Assembly (NCBI GenBank): GCA_964058805.1
Contig: CAXKVV010001735.1
Span: 1-21,820 of the forward strand
Reading direction: 5' to 3'
Source: Schoenoplectus triqueter
Lineage: Eukaryota > Streptophyta > Magnoliopsida > Poales > Cyperaceae
DNA length: 21,820 bases
In this document: positions 1 through 11,690 of the stretch, in pieces
How the letters are laid out: each line of letters starts with the position of its first letter
How positions within the stretch are numbered: the first letter of the stretch is position 1
Translations under genes and position numbers: made by a program
Notes under the pieces: generated by a model
The model's input: only the letters and a program-made list of their open reading frames with translations
What the model was told of the DNA's origin: nothing
Databases searched by the model: none

Positions 1-446
1 GTAATTAAATATAAGTACACTTGGTAAATTCAACGGCTCATATTATGCACCAGTTCCACAAAGTGTCAGCAATACTGCTACAGGTTCGCTTGGGAAGAGG
101 TGGCTCTGAGATATATTAACAAAAATGATAAATGATGGAGAGCAAGTTGGCCGAGCTTTTGAAAATGTTATTGGTTAAAAGAACAACGAGCATGTCACAA
201 TTGGTAGAGTTAGATAACACTGCCTTGTCATGATACCTTATGTTGCTTAATCAAATCATATAAAATTAAAAATTGATGTGTTAATTTTGTTTCTTTTTAT
301 TGCCATCAATGAACTTATTTACAACTACTTTTTTGCATTGAGATTAAAAAATAAAGATGTCTAGATTATTTCATAGGGTGTATATGAAATAATATATATA
401 TATAGAGAGTAAAGCTAGCGTATTTCTAGGAGAACGGAGTCCCTCA
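1..446. other. Unassigned non-coding stretch
   Basis: No open frame of useful length and no recognisable domain. Composition is AT-rich. A short (TA)n run lies at about 391-405 and is followed by AGAGAG. It could be degraded 5' sequence of the FAR1-like gene to the right or older transposon debris; nothing in the sequence decides this. Confidence 0.4.
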
Positions 447-769
447 GTGATTCTAGCTCAAAAAAATATATTAAATGATTTTTAAATGTTGATTTATCAC
501 TCTCATTAAATTTTTCATATTGAAATCTTATTGATACAAAAATTTAGAGTTTTTTAAGTCATTTTTTTAATTTTTGAAAATAAATTCTAAAAATAATAAA
601 AAATATTCAATATTTGTATATTATTTTCAAAAATTAAAAAGAGCGATTTAGAAAACTCGAAACACTTTAAATTTTTTTACCTCATAAGATTTTTTAATAT
701 GAATAATTTAATGAGAGTGATAAATTAAAATTTAAAAATCATTTAATATATTTTTTGAACTAGGATCAC
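447..769. mobile_element. Foldback / MITE-like element, about 323 bp
   Basis: The left arm from 447 (GTGATTCTAGCTC then an A run) is matched in inverse orientation by the right arm ending at 769 (GAACTAGGATCAC). Arms stay similar through TTTATCACTCTCATTAAAT near 492-511 and its complement near 709-728, and onward to a centre near 605-615 around AATATTCAATATT. Almost the whole element would therefore fold into one long imperfect hairpin. It is very AT-rich and non-coding. No convincing target-site duplication is visible, so family and exact ends are open. It abuts the readable FAR1-like frame, so it was either inserted in the gene's 5' part or intron, or marks a truncation. Confidence 0.7.
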
Positions 770-2490
770 ATGAGATAGATGAAGAATGTGGAGAAGAAAA
801 TTGTGAATTTGGAAAGCCTTCAGCGGAGAACAACTTTCAACCTTATGTTGGAATGGAGTTTCCTAGTCAGGAGGAGGCATTCTACTTCTACAACATTTAT
901 GGATATTCAAATGGATTTAGTATCCGTCGAGGCTGTTCTTACAAAAATGTCGAAGAGAAGGTAACTTCTGTTCGAATAGTATGCTCAAAGCAAGGATCAA
1001 AATCAACTCAGAAAACCCATTTGAATGAGTCTTTTGAGATTGAAATTGGGTCTCGTGAAAAAACACATGAAAGAGAAGTTGCAATTTAAAGATGTGGATG
1101 TAAGGCATCGATACAAGTAAGATCGCATGAGGATGGGATATTGAGAGTGACTGCCTTTCAAAAAGACCACAATCATGAACTAGTTCAGAGCACCCCCTCT
1201 AAAAAGCGTAATCTACGGTCTCACAAGTTCATCTCTGAAGAACAGAAATGAGATATTCAGATCTTAAGCGAGCAAAATATTGGGACATCAAAGATGAGGG
1301 AGTACCTGGCAGCAAAGGAAGGTGGTAGGGAGCACCTACATTTCAAAAGGAAAGATGTAAGTAATCAGATTGCTAGTGAAAATAAAAAATTAGTTGGAAT
1401 AGATGTTGCTACCATGATCGAATACTTCTTCAAGAAGCAAAAAACCGATCCAGATTTTTTTTTTCCTCCATAGAGCCCGATGAAGATGATGCTGTCAAGA
1501 ACATATTTTGGTTAGATGGGCGGTCTAGAAGGGCATATCAAGTGTTTGGTGATGTGGTGGTATTTGATACTACTTATAGTACTAATAAATATAGCATGCC
1601 CGTGTGACCATTCATTGGATTGAATCATCATCGACATAATATTTATTTTGGTTGTGCCTTAATTAGAGATGAAAAAAAAACTTTTTGTTGGTTGTTTGAA
1701 ACATGGTTACAAGCAATGGGAGGGAAATATCCAAAGGCTATTATCACCGACCAAGATCCAGCCATGAAGGCAGCAATTGCAATGACCTTTCCAAACATCG
1801 TTCATAGAAATTGTCAATGGCACATTCTAAGGAAAGCTAGGGATCATTTAGGAGTTCTATACGGGTCAATTTCTGGATTCAAAGATGAATTACATGCCGT
1901 CATTGATTATAGTTGGACGGTTCCTGATTTTGAAAAGAATTGGAAAGCTATGGTTAAGTACTACAAACTTGAGGACAACTCACACCTAAACCTCATGTTT
2001 GATAACCGTGATGAATGGATTCCTGCTTACTTTCATGAGACCTTCATGGCTGATATGTCTACATTGCAAAGGACCGAGAGTATGAATGCCGCAATGAAAA
2101 TCTGGATAACTTGTAATACATCTCTATATGGTTTTGTTGTGCACTTTGATAAATTGCTTGAAGGTATATATGAAAAAGAGAGTGATGAGGATATTCGAAC
2201 AATGAATGAAATTGCAATAATGTGTTCATGTGATCCAATTGAGACAATAGCACGAAAAGTGTATACCCTAAATGTCTTCTTTATATTCAAAGAGAAAGTG
2301 AGAAAAAAGCACTGGATATCGGGTTCGTGAAGTAGAGGAAAACCTAAAATATGAAGTATGTCCAGCGGTGACTCAAATCAAGTATGCATGGTACAATCCA
2401 ACACGCGTAGTATACATAGACAGAGAGAATGCAAGGATTGAATGTGACTGCAAAGGGTTTGAGTTTCAAGGACTTTTGTGCGCACATGCG
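763..2490 (+). pseudogene. FAR1/FHY3-like (MULE transposase-derived) pseudogene, 3'-truncated
   Basis: FAR1-family proteins derive from Mutator-like transposases: an N-terminal WRKY-GCM1-type zinc finger, a DDE transposase core and a SWIM zinc finger. All three are readable here. The N-terminal finger runs from GMEFPSQEEAF (850) through a Cys pair and CGCK to KDHNHEL near 1170. The transposase core follows, with likely catalytic Asp 1566-1568 (FDTTY), Asp 1749-1751 (ITDQD) and Glu 2076-2078 (TESMNA). The SWIM motif CxCx9CxH lies at 2443-2487. Lesions are stop TAA 1087-1089, stop TGA near 1249, a frameshift in the T run near 1456-1463, stop TGA 1605-1607 and a frameshift in the A run 2303-2308. 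The reading frame can be followed upstream to about 763 without a clear start codon; the AG at 762-763 could be a splice acceptor. After the SWIM His-Ala (2485-2490) satellite DNA begins, so the C-terminus is missing. Whether it was a domesticated FAR1 gene or a mobile MULE transposase cannot be told. Confidence 0.9.
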
Positions 2491-5400
2491 TCCGGGCGCG
2501 CGAAACATGAAAACGAGACCCTACGCTCTCGGTACCTGCGAAAACTAGTCTGGGCGCGCAAAACATGAAAACGGGACCCGACGCCCTCGGTACCTTCGAA
2601 AACGAGTCCGGGCGTGTAAAACATGAAAATGATACCCGAGGCCCTCGGTACCGCCGAAAACGAGTCCGGACGCGCAAAACATGAAAACTGGACGTGACAC
2701 ACTCGATACCGCCGATAACGAGTCCGAGCGCGCAAAACATGAAAACGGGACCTGACGCCCTCAGTACAGCCGAAAACGAGTCGGGGAGCGCAAGACATGA
2801 AAACGGGACCCGACGCCCTCGGGACCGCCGAAAACGAGTCCGGGCGCGTAAAATATGAAAACGGGACGCGACGTACTTGGTACCGCAGATAACGAGTCCG
2901 GGCGCGCAAAACATGAAAACGAGACCCGACGCCCTCGGTACCGCCGAAAACGAGTCCGGTAGCGCAAAACATTAAAACGGGACCCGACGCCCTCGAGACC
3001 GCCGAAAACGAGTCCGGGCGCGCAAAACATGAAAACGGGACGCGACACACTCGGTACCGCCGATAACGAGTCCGGACGCGCAAAACATGAAAACGGGACC
3101 TGACGCCCTCGGTACAGCCGAAAACGAGTCGAGGCGCGCAAGTCATGAAAACGGGACCCGACGCCCTCGGTACCGCCGAAAACGAGTCCGGGCGCACAAA
3201 ACATGAAAACGAGACCCTACGCTCTCGGTTCCTCCGAAAACTAGTCTGTGCGCGCAAAACATGAAAACGGGACCCGACACCCTCGGTACCGCCGAAAACG
3301 AGTCGGGGCGTGCAAAACATGGAAACGGGACCCGACGCCCTCGGTACCGCCGAAAACGAGTCCGGGAGCGCAAAACATGAAAACGAGACCCGACGCCCTC
3401 GGTACCGCCGAAAACGAGTCCCGGCGCGCAAAACATGAAAACAGGACCCGACGCCCTCGGTACAGCCGAAAACGAGTTCGGGCGCGCAAAACATGAAAAT
3501 GGGACCCGACGCCCTCGGTACTGCCGAAAATGAGTCCGGGCGCACAAAACATGAAAACGGGACCCGACGCCCTCGGTACCGCCGAAAATGAGTCCGGGCG
3601 CGCAAATCTTGAAAACGGGACCCGAGGCCCTCGGTACCGTCGAAAACGAGTTCGGGCGCGCAAATCTTGAAAACGGGACCCGAGTCCCTCGGTACCGCCG
3701 AAAACGTGTCCGGGGCGCAAAACATGAAAATGGGACAAGGCCGAAAACGAATCCGGGCACGCAAAACTTGAAAACGGGACGTGACGCACTCGGTACCGCT
3801 GATAACGAGTTCGAGCGCGCAAAACATGAAAACGGGACCTGACGCCCTCGGTATAGTCGAAAACGAGTCGGGGAGCGCAAGACATGAAAACGGGACCCGA
3901 CGCCCTCGGTACCGCCGAAAACAAGTCCGGGCGCGCAAAACGTGAAAACGGGACGCGACGCACTCGGTACCGCCGATAACGAGTCCGAGCGCGCAAAACA
4001 TGAAAACGGGACCCGACGCCCTCGGTACCGTCGAAAATGAGTCCGGGCGCGCAAAACATGAAAACTGGACCCGACGCCCTCGGTACCGCCGAAAACGAGT
4101 CCGCGCGCGCAAAACATGAAAACGAGACCCGACGCCCTCGGTACCGCCCAAAACGAGTCCGGTAGCGCAAAACATGAAAACGGTACCCGACGCCCTCGAT
4201 ACCGCCGAAAACGAGTCGGGGCGTGCAAAATATGGAAATGATACCCGACGCCCTCGGTACCGCCGAAAACGAGTCCGGGCACGCAAAACGGGACACGACG
4301 CACTCCGTACCGCCGAAAATGAGTCCGGGCGCGCAAAACATGAAAACGGGACACGACGCACTCGGTACCGCCGATAACGAGTCGGGGCGCGCAAAACATG
4401 GAAACGGGACCCGACGCCCTCGGTACCGCCGAAAACGAGTCCGGGCGCGCAAAAGATGAAAACGGGACCCGACGCCTTCAAGACCGCCGAAAACGAGTCC
4501 GGGCACGCAAAACATGAAAACGGGACCCGACGCCCTCGGTACCGCCGAAAACGAGTCCGGGAGCGCAAAACATGAAAACGGGTCCCGACGCCCTCCGTAC
4601 CGCCGAAAATGAGTCCGGGCACGCAAAACATGAAAACGGGACCCGAGGCCCTCGGTACCGTCGAAAACGAGTCCGGGCGCGCAAATCTTGAAAACGGGAC
4701 CCGAGTCCCTTGGTACCGCCGAAAACGTGTCCGGGAGCGCAAAACATGAAAAAGGGACCGCACGCCCTCGGTACCGCCGAAAATGAGTCGGGGCGCGCAA
4801 GACATGAAAACGGGACCCGACGCCCTCGGTACCGCCGAAAACAAGTCCGGGCGCGCAAAACATGAAAAAGATACCCGACGCCATCGGTACCGCCGAAAAC
4901 GAGTCGGGGCGTGCAAAACATGGAAACGGGACCCGACGCCCTCGGTACCGCCGAAAATGAGTCCGGGCGCGCAAAACATGGAAACGGGACCCGACACCCT
5001 CGGTACCGAAAACGAGTCCGGGCGCGCAAAACATGAAAACGGGACACGACGCCCTCGGTACCGCCGAAAACGAGTCCGGGCGCGCAAAACATGAAAACGG
5101 GACCCGACGCCCTCGGTACCGCCGAAAATGAGTCCGGGCCCGCAAAACATGAAAACGGGACCCGACGCCCTCGGTACCGCCGAAAACGAGTCCCGACGCG
5201 CAAAACATGAAAACGAGACCCGACGCCCTCGGTACCGCCGAAATGAGTCCGGGCGCGCAAATCTTGAAAACGGGACCCCACGCCCTCGGTACCGCCGAAA
5301 TGAGTCCGGGCGCGCAAATCTTGAAAACGGGACCCAAGGCCCTCGGTACCGCCGAAAACGAGTCCGGGCGCGCAAAACATGAAAACGAGACCCTACGCTC

Positions 5401-8400
5401 TCGGTATCTCCGAAAACTAGTCTGTGCGCAAAACATGAAAACCGGACCCGACTCCCTCGGTACCGCCGAAAACGAGTCGGGGCGTGCAAAACATGGAAAC
5501 CGGACCCGACGCCCTCGGTACCTCTGAAAACTAGTTTGTGCGCGCAAAACATGAAAACGGGACCCGACGCCCTCGGTACCGCCGAAAACAAGTCGCGGCG
5601 CGCAAGACATGAAAACGGGACCCGACGCCCTCGGTACCGTCGAAAACTAGTCCGGGCGCAAAACATGAAAACGGGACCCGACGCCCTCGGTACCGCCGAA
5701 AATGAGTCCGGGTGGCCAAAACAAGAAAACGGGACCCGACGCCCTCGGTACAGCCGAAAATGAGTCCGGGAGCGCAAAACATGAAAATGGGACAAGACGC
5801 CCTCGGTACCGCCGAAAAAGAGTCCGGGCGCGCAAAACATTAAAAAGGGACCGGATGCCCTCGGTACCGCCGAAAACGAGTCCGGGCGCGCAAAACATGA
5901 AAAAGATACCCGACGCCCTCGGCACCGCCGAAAATTAGTCCGGGCGCGCAAAACATGAAAACGGGAGCAGACGGTACCGGGCGCGCAAAACATGAAAACG
6001 GGACCCGACGCCCTCGGTACCGTCGAAAACGAGTCCGGGCGCGCAAATCTTGAAAACGGGTCCCGACACCCCCGGTACCGCCGAAAACAAATCCGGGCGC
6101 ACAAAACATGAAAACGGGACACGACGCCCTCGGTTCCGCAGAAAATGAGTCCGGACGCAAAACATAAAAACGGGACCCGACGCCCTCGGTACCGCCGAAA
6201 ATGAGTCCGAGCGCGCAAATCTTGAAAACGGGACCCGAGGCCCTCGGTAGCGCCGAAAACGAATCCAGACGCCCTCGGTACCGCCGAAAACGAGTCGGTC
6301 GCGCAAAACATGAAAACGGGACCCGACGCCCACGGTACCGCCGAAAACGAGTCGGGGCATGCAAAACATGGAAACGGGACCCGACGTCCTCGGTATCGCC
6401 GAAAACGAGTCCGGCAAGCAAAACTTGAAAACGGGACCCGAGGCCCTCGATACCGCCGAAAACGAGTCCGGGCGCGTAAAACATGAAAACGGGACCCGAC
6501 TCCCTCGGTGCCGCCGAAAACGAGACCGGGCGCGCAAAACATGGAAACGGGACCCGACGCCCTCGGTACCACCGAAAACGAGTCCGGGGGCGCAAAACTC
6601 GAAAACGGGACCCGACGCCCTCGGTACCGCCGAAAAAGAGTTGGGGCGTGCAAAACATGGAAACGGGACCCGACGCCCTCGGTACCGCCGAAAACGAGTC
6701 CGGGCGCGCAAAACTTGAAAACGGGACCAGAGGCCCTCGGTACCGTCGAAAATGAGTCCGGGCGCGCATAACATAAAAACGGGACCCGACGCCCTCGGTA
6801 CCGCCGAAAATGAGTCCGAGCGCACAAATCTTGAAAACGGGACCCGAGGCCCTCGGTACCGCCGAAAACGAGTCCGGGCGCGCAAAGCATGAAAACGGGA
6901 CGCGACGTACTCGGTACCGCCAATAACGAGTCCGGGCGCGCAAAACATGAAAACGGGACACGACGCCCTCGGTACCGCCGAAAATGAGTCGGGGCGCGCA
7001 AAACATAAAAACGGAACCCGACTCCCTCGGTACCGCCGAAAACGTTTCCGGGAGCGCAAAACATGAAAAAGGGACCGGACGCCCTCGGTACCGCCGAAAA
7101 CGAGTCGGGGCGCGCAAGACATGAAAACGGGACCCGAGGCCCTCGGTATCGTCGAAAACGAGTCCGGGCGCGCAAAACATGAAAGTGGGACCCGACGCCC
7201 TCGGTACTGCCGAAAATGAGTCGGGGCGCGCAAAACATGACAACGGGACCCGACGCCCTCGGTACCGTTGAAAATGAGTCCGAGCGCTCAAATCTTGAAA
7301 ACGGGACCCGAGGCCCTCGGTACCGCTGAAAACGAGTCCGAGCGCGCAAAACTTGAAAACGGGTCCCGACGCCCTCGGTACCGCCGAAAACGAGACGGGG
7401 CGCGCAAAACATGGAGACGGGACCCGACGCCCTCGGTACCGCCGAAAACGAGTCCGGGCGCGCAAAACATGAAAAGATACCCGACGCCCTCGGTACTGCC
7501 GAAAACGAGTCGGGGCGCGCAAAACATGGAAACGGGACCCGACGCCCTCGGTACCGCCGAAAACGAGTCCGGGCGCGCAAAACATGAAAACGATACCCGA
7601 CGCCCTCGGTACCGCCGAAAACGAGTCCGGGCGCGCAAAACATGAAAACGGGACACGACGCCCTCGGTACCGCCGAAAAGGAGTCCGGGCGCGCAAAACA
7701 TGAAAACGGGACCCGACGCCCTCGGTACCGCCGAAAAGGAGTCCGGGCGCACAAAACAGGAATATGGGACCCGACGCCTTCGGTACCGCCGAAAATGAGT
7801 CCGGGCGCGCAAATCTTGAAAACGAGACCCGAGGCCCTCGGTACCGTCGAAAACGAGTGCGGGCGCGCAAAACATGAAAACGGGACCCGACGCCCTCGAT
7901 ACCGCCGAAAACGAGTCGGGGCGCGCAAAACATGAAAACGGGACCCGACGCCCTCGGTACCGCCGAAAACGAGACGGGGCGCGCAAAACATGGAAACGGG
8001 ACCCGACGCCCTCGGTACCGCCGAAAAGGAGTCCGGGCGCACAAAACAGGAATATGGGACCCGACGCCTTCGGTACCGCCGAAAATGAGTCCGGGCGCGC
8101 AAATCTTGAAAACGAGACCCGAGGCCCTCGGTACCGTCGAAAACGAGTGCGGGCGCGCAAAACATGAAAACGGGACCCGACGCCCTCGATACCGCCGAAA
8201 ACGAGTCGGGGCGCGCAAAACATGAAAACGGGACCGGACGCCCTCGGTACAGCCGAAAATGAGTCGGGGCGCACAAGACATGAAAACGGGACCCGACGCC
8301 CTCGGGACCGCCGAAAACGAGTCCGAGCGCGCAAAACATGAAAAAGATACCCGACACCCTCGGCCCCGCCGAAAACGAGTGGGGGCGCGTAAACCTTGAA

Positions 8401-11400
8401 AACGGGACCCGAGGCCCTCGGTACCGTCGAAAACGAGTCCGGGTGCGCAAAACATGTAAACGGGACCCGAGGCCCTCGGTACCGCCGAAAATGAGTCTGA
8501 GCGCGCAAATCTTGAAAACGGGACCAGAGGTTCTCGGTATTGCCGAAAACGAATACGGGCGCGCAAAACATGAAAACGGGACGCGACGCACTCGGTACCG
8601 CTGATAACGAGTCCGGACGCGCAAAACATGAAAACGGGACCTGACGCCTGCGGTACAGCCGAAAACGAGTCGGGGCGCGCAAGACATGAAAACGGGACCC
8701 GACGCCCTCGATACCGCCGAAAACGTGTCCGGCAGCGCAAAACATGAAAATGGGACAAGACGCCCTCGGTACCGCCGAAAACGAGTCCGGGCGCGCAAAG
8801 CTTGAAAACGAGACCCTACGCTCTCGGTACCTCTGAAAACTAGTCTGTGCGCGCAAAACATGAAAACGGGACCCGACGCCCTCGGTACCGCCGAAAACGT
8901 GTCCGGGCGCGCAAAACATGAAAAAGGGACCGGACGCCCTCGGTACCGCCGAAAATGAGTCCGGGCGCGCAAAACATGAAAAAGATACCCGACGCCCTCG
9001 GCACCGCTGAAAACGAGTCCGGGCGCGCAAAACATGAAAGCGGGACCCGACGCCCTCGGTACCGCCGAAAATGAGTCCGGGCGCGCAAAACATGAAAAGG
9101 GACCAGACGGCCTCGGTACCGTCGAAAACGAGTCTGGACGCGCAAATCGTGAAAATGGGACCCGACGCCCTCGGTACCTCCGAAAACGAGTCTGGGAGCG
9201 CAAAACAGGAAAACGGGACGCGACGCACTCGGTACCGCCGATAACGAGTCCGGGCGCGCAAAACATGAAAACGGGACCCGACGCCCTCGCTACCGTCGAA
9301 AACGAGTCCGGGAGCGCGAAAACTTGAAAACGGGACCCGAGACCCTCGGTACCGTCGAAAACGAGTCCGGGCGCGCAAAACATGAAAACGGGACTCGACG
9401 CCCTGGGTACCGCCGAAAATGAGTCCGGACGCGCAAAACAAGAAAACGAGACACGACGCCCTCGGTACCTTCGAAAACGAGTCCGGGAGCGCAAAACTTG
9501 AAAACGAGACCCGACGCCCTCGGTACCGTCGAAAACGTGTCCGGGAGCGCAAAACATGAAAACGGGACGCGACGCACTCGGTACCGCCGATAACGAGTCC
9601 GGGCGCGCAAAACATGAAAACGGGACCCGACGCCCTCGGTACCGCCGAAAACGAGTCGGGGCGCGCAAAACATGAAAATGGTACCCGACGCACTCGGTAC
9701 CGCCGATAACGAGTCCGGGCACGCAAAACATGAAAACGGGACCCGACGCCCTCGGTACCTCCGAAAACGAGTCCGAGCGCGCAAAACTTGAAAACGGGAC
9801 CTGACGCCCTCGGTACCGCCGAAAACGAGTCCGGGAGAGCAAAACATGAAAACGGGACGCGACGCACTCGGTACCGTCGAAAACGAGTCGGGGCGCGCAA
9901 AACATAAAAACGGGACCCGACGCCCTCGGTAGGGCCGAAAACGTGTCCGGGCGCCCAAAACAAGAAAACGAGACACGTCGTCCTCGATACCGTCGAAAAC
10001 GAGTCCGGGCGCAAAAAACTTGAAAACTGGACCCGAGGCCCTCGGTACCGTCGAAAACGAGTTCGGGCACGCAAAACATGGAAACGGGACCCGACGCCCT
10101 CGGTACCGTCGAAAACGAGTCAGGGCGCGCAAAACATGTAAACGGGACCCGACGCCCTCGTTACCGACAAAAACGAGTCAGGGAGCGCAGAACATGAAAA
10201 AAGGAACCGACGCCCTCAGTACCGCCGAAAACGAGTCCGGGCGCCCAACACTTGAAAACGGGACCCGACGCCCTCGGTACCTCCGAAAAATGGTCTGCGC
10301 GCGCAAAACATGTAAACGATACCTGACGCCCTCGATACCGCCTAAAACGGAACCCGACGCACTCGAGACCACCGAAAACGAGTCCGGGCGCGCAAAGTTT
10401 TAAAACGGGACCCGACGCCCTCGGTACCGCCGAAAACAAGTCCGGGCGCGCAAAACATGAAAACGAGACCCAACGCCCTCGGTACCGCCGAAAACGAATC
10501 CGGGCGTGCAAAACATGAAAACGGGACCCGAAGTCCTCGGTACCGCCGAAAACGAGTCCGCGCGCGCAAAACTTGAAAACTGGACCCGAGGCCCTCGGTA
10601 CTGTCGAAAACGAGTTCGGGCACGCAAAACATGGAAACGAGACCCGACGCCCCTGGTACCACTGAAAACGAGTCCGGGCGCGCAAAACATGAAAACGGGA
10701 CCGCCGAAAATGAGTCCGGGGGCGCAAAACTTGAAAACGGGACCGCCGAAAACGAGTCCGGGCGCGCAAAACATGAAAATGGGACCCGACGACCTCGGTA
10801 CCGCCGAAAACGAGTCCGGGCGCGCAAAACATGAAAACGAGAACCGACGCCCTCGGTACAGCCGAAACCGATACCGGGCGCGTAAAACATGAAAACAGGA
10901 CCCGACGCCCTCGGTACCGTCGAAAACGAGTCCGGGCGCGCAAAACGTGAAAACGGGACCCGACGCCCTCGGTACCGCCGAAAACGAGTCCGGGCACGCA
11001 AAACATGAAAAAGGGACCGGACGCCCTTGGTACCGCCGAAAACGAGTCGGGGCGCGCAAGACATGAAAATGGGACCTGACGCCCTCGGTACCGCCGAAAA
11101 CGTGTCCGGGAGCGCAAAACATGAAAATGGGACAAGACGCCCTCGGTAACGCCGAAAACGAGTCAGGGCGCCCATAAAATGAAAACGAGACACGACGCCC
11201 TCGATACCGTCGAAAATGAGTCCGGGCGCGCAAAACATAAAAACGGGATCCGACACCCTCGGTAGGGCCGAAAACGTGTCCGGGCGCCCAAAATAAGAAA
11301 AACGAGACACGACGCCATCGCTACCGTCGAAAACGAGTCCGGGCGCGCAAAACATGAAAACGGGACCCGACGGCCTCGGTACCGTCGAAAACGAGTCCGA

Positions 11401-11690
11401 ACGCGCAAATCGTGAAAACGGGACCCGAGGCCCTCGGTACCGCTGAAAACGAGTTCGGGAGCGCAAAACAGGAAAACGGGACGCGACGCACTTGGTACCG
11501 CCGATAATGAGTCCGGGCACGCAATACATGAAAACGGAACCTGACGCCCTCGGTACCGCCGAAAATGTGTGCGGGCGCGCAAAACATGAAAATGGGACCC
11601 GACGCCCCCGGTACCGTCAAAAACGAGTCCGGGGGCGCGAAACATGAAACCGGGACCCGACGCCCTCGGAACCGTCGAAAATGAGTCCGG
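2491..11690 (+). repeat. 58-bp satellite array, forward block (about 159 monomers)
   Basis: Tandem head-to-tail monomers of 58 bp. Landmarks in each unit are CATGAAAACGGGACCCGACG, then CCCTCGGTACCGCCG, then AAAACGAGTCCGGGCGCGC. The consensus is about 64% GC with ten CpG per unit, in sharp contrast to the AT-rich flanks. Nearly every unit has the palindrome CGGTACCG (a KpnI GGTACC site) and the near-palindrome CGGGACCCG. Linked variants define subfamilies. One has AAATCTTG with GAGGCCC (e.g. 3604, 4683, 7807, 8097). One has GCGACGCACTC with GATAACGAG (e.g. 3950, 9565). One has CCTACGCTCTC with AAAACTAGTC (e.g. 2520, 5390, 8815). The complement strand of the consensus has no stop codon in any frame; as 58 is not a multiple of 3, a translation repeats every 58 residues. 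Long minus-strand open frames, the longest 2466-10079, follow from this and are not called as genes. Confidence 0.97.
7704..8233 (+). repeat. Exact 290-bp (five-monomer) tandem duplication inside the satellite
   Basis: The stretch beginning near 7704 recurs 290 bp later, near 7994-8233, including rare private variants: ACAAAACAGGAATATGGG at 7751 and 8041, GACGCCTTCGG, AAATCTTG with GAGACC, GAGTGCGGG, and CTCGATACC. The first differences are a GAAAAC/GGAAAC change on the left and GGACCCG/GGACCGG on the right. Five 58-bp units equal 290 bp. This is a young segmental duplication of a block, as expected from unequal crossing-over or replication slippage. Confidence 0.9.

Noticed and set aside
2466..11645. 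Many long open frames, up to 2537 codons, as protein-coding genes
   Set aside because: They are translations of a 58-bp tandem repeat that lacks stops on one strand. The same DNA is open in other frames, no start context or domain is present, and indels do not disturb openness.
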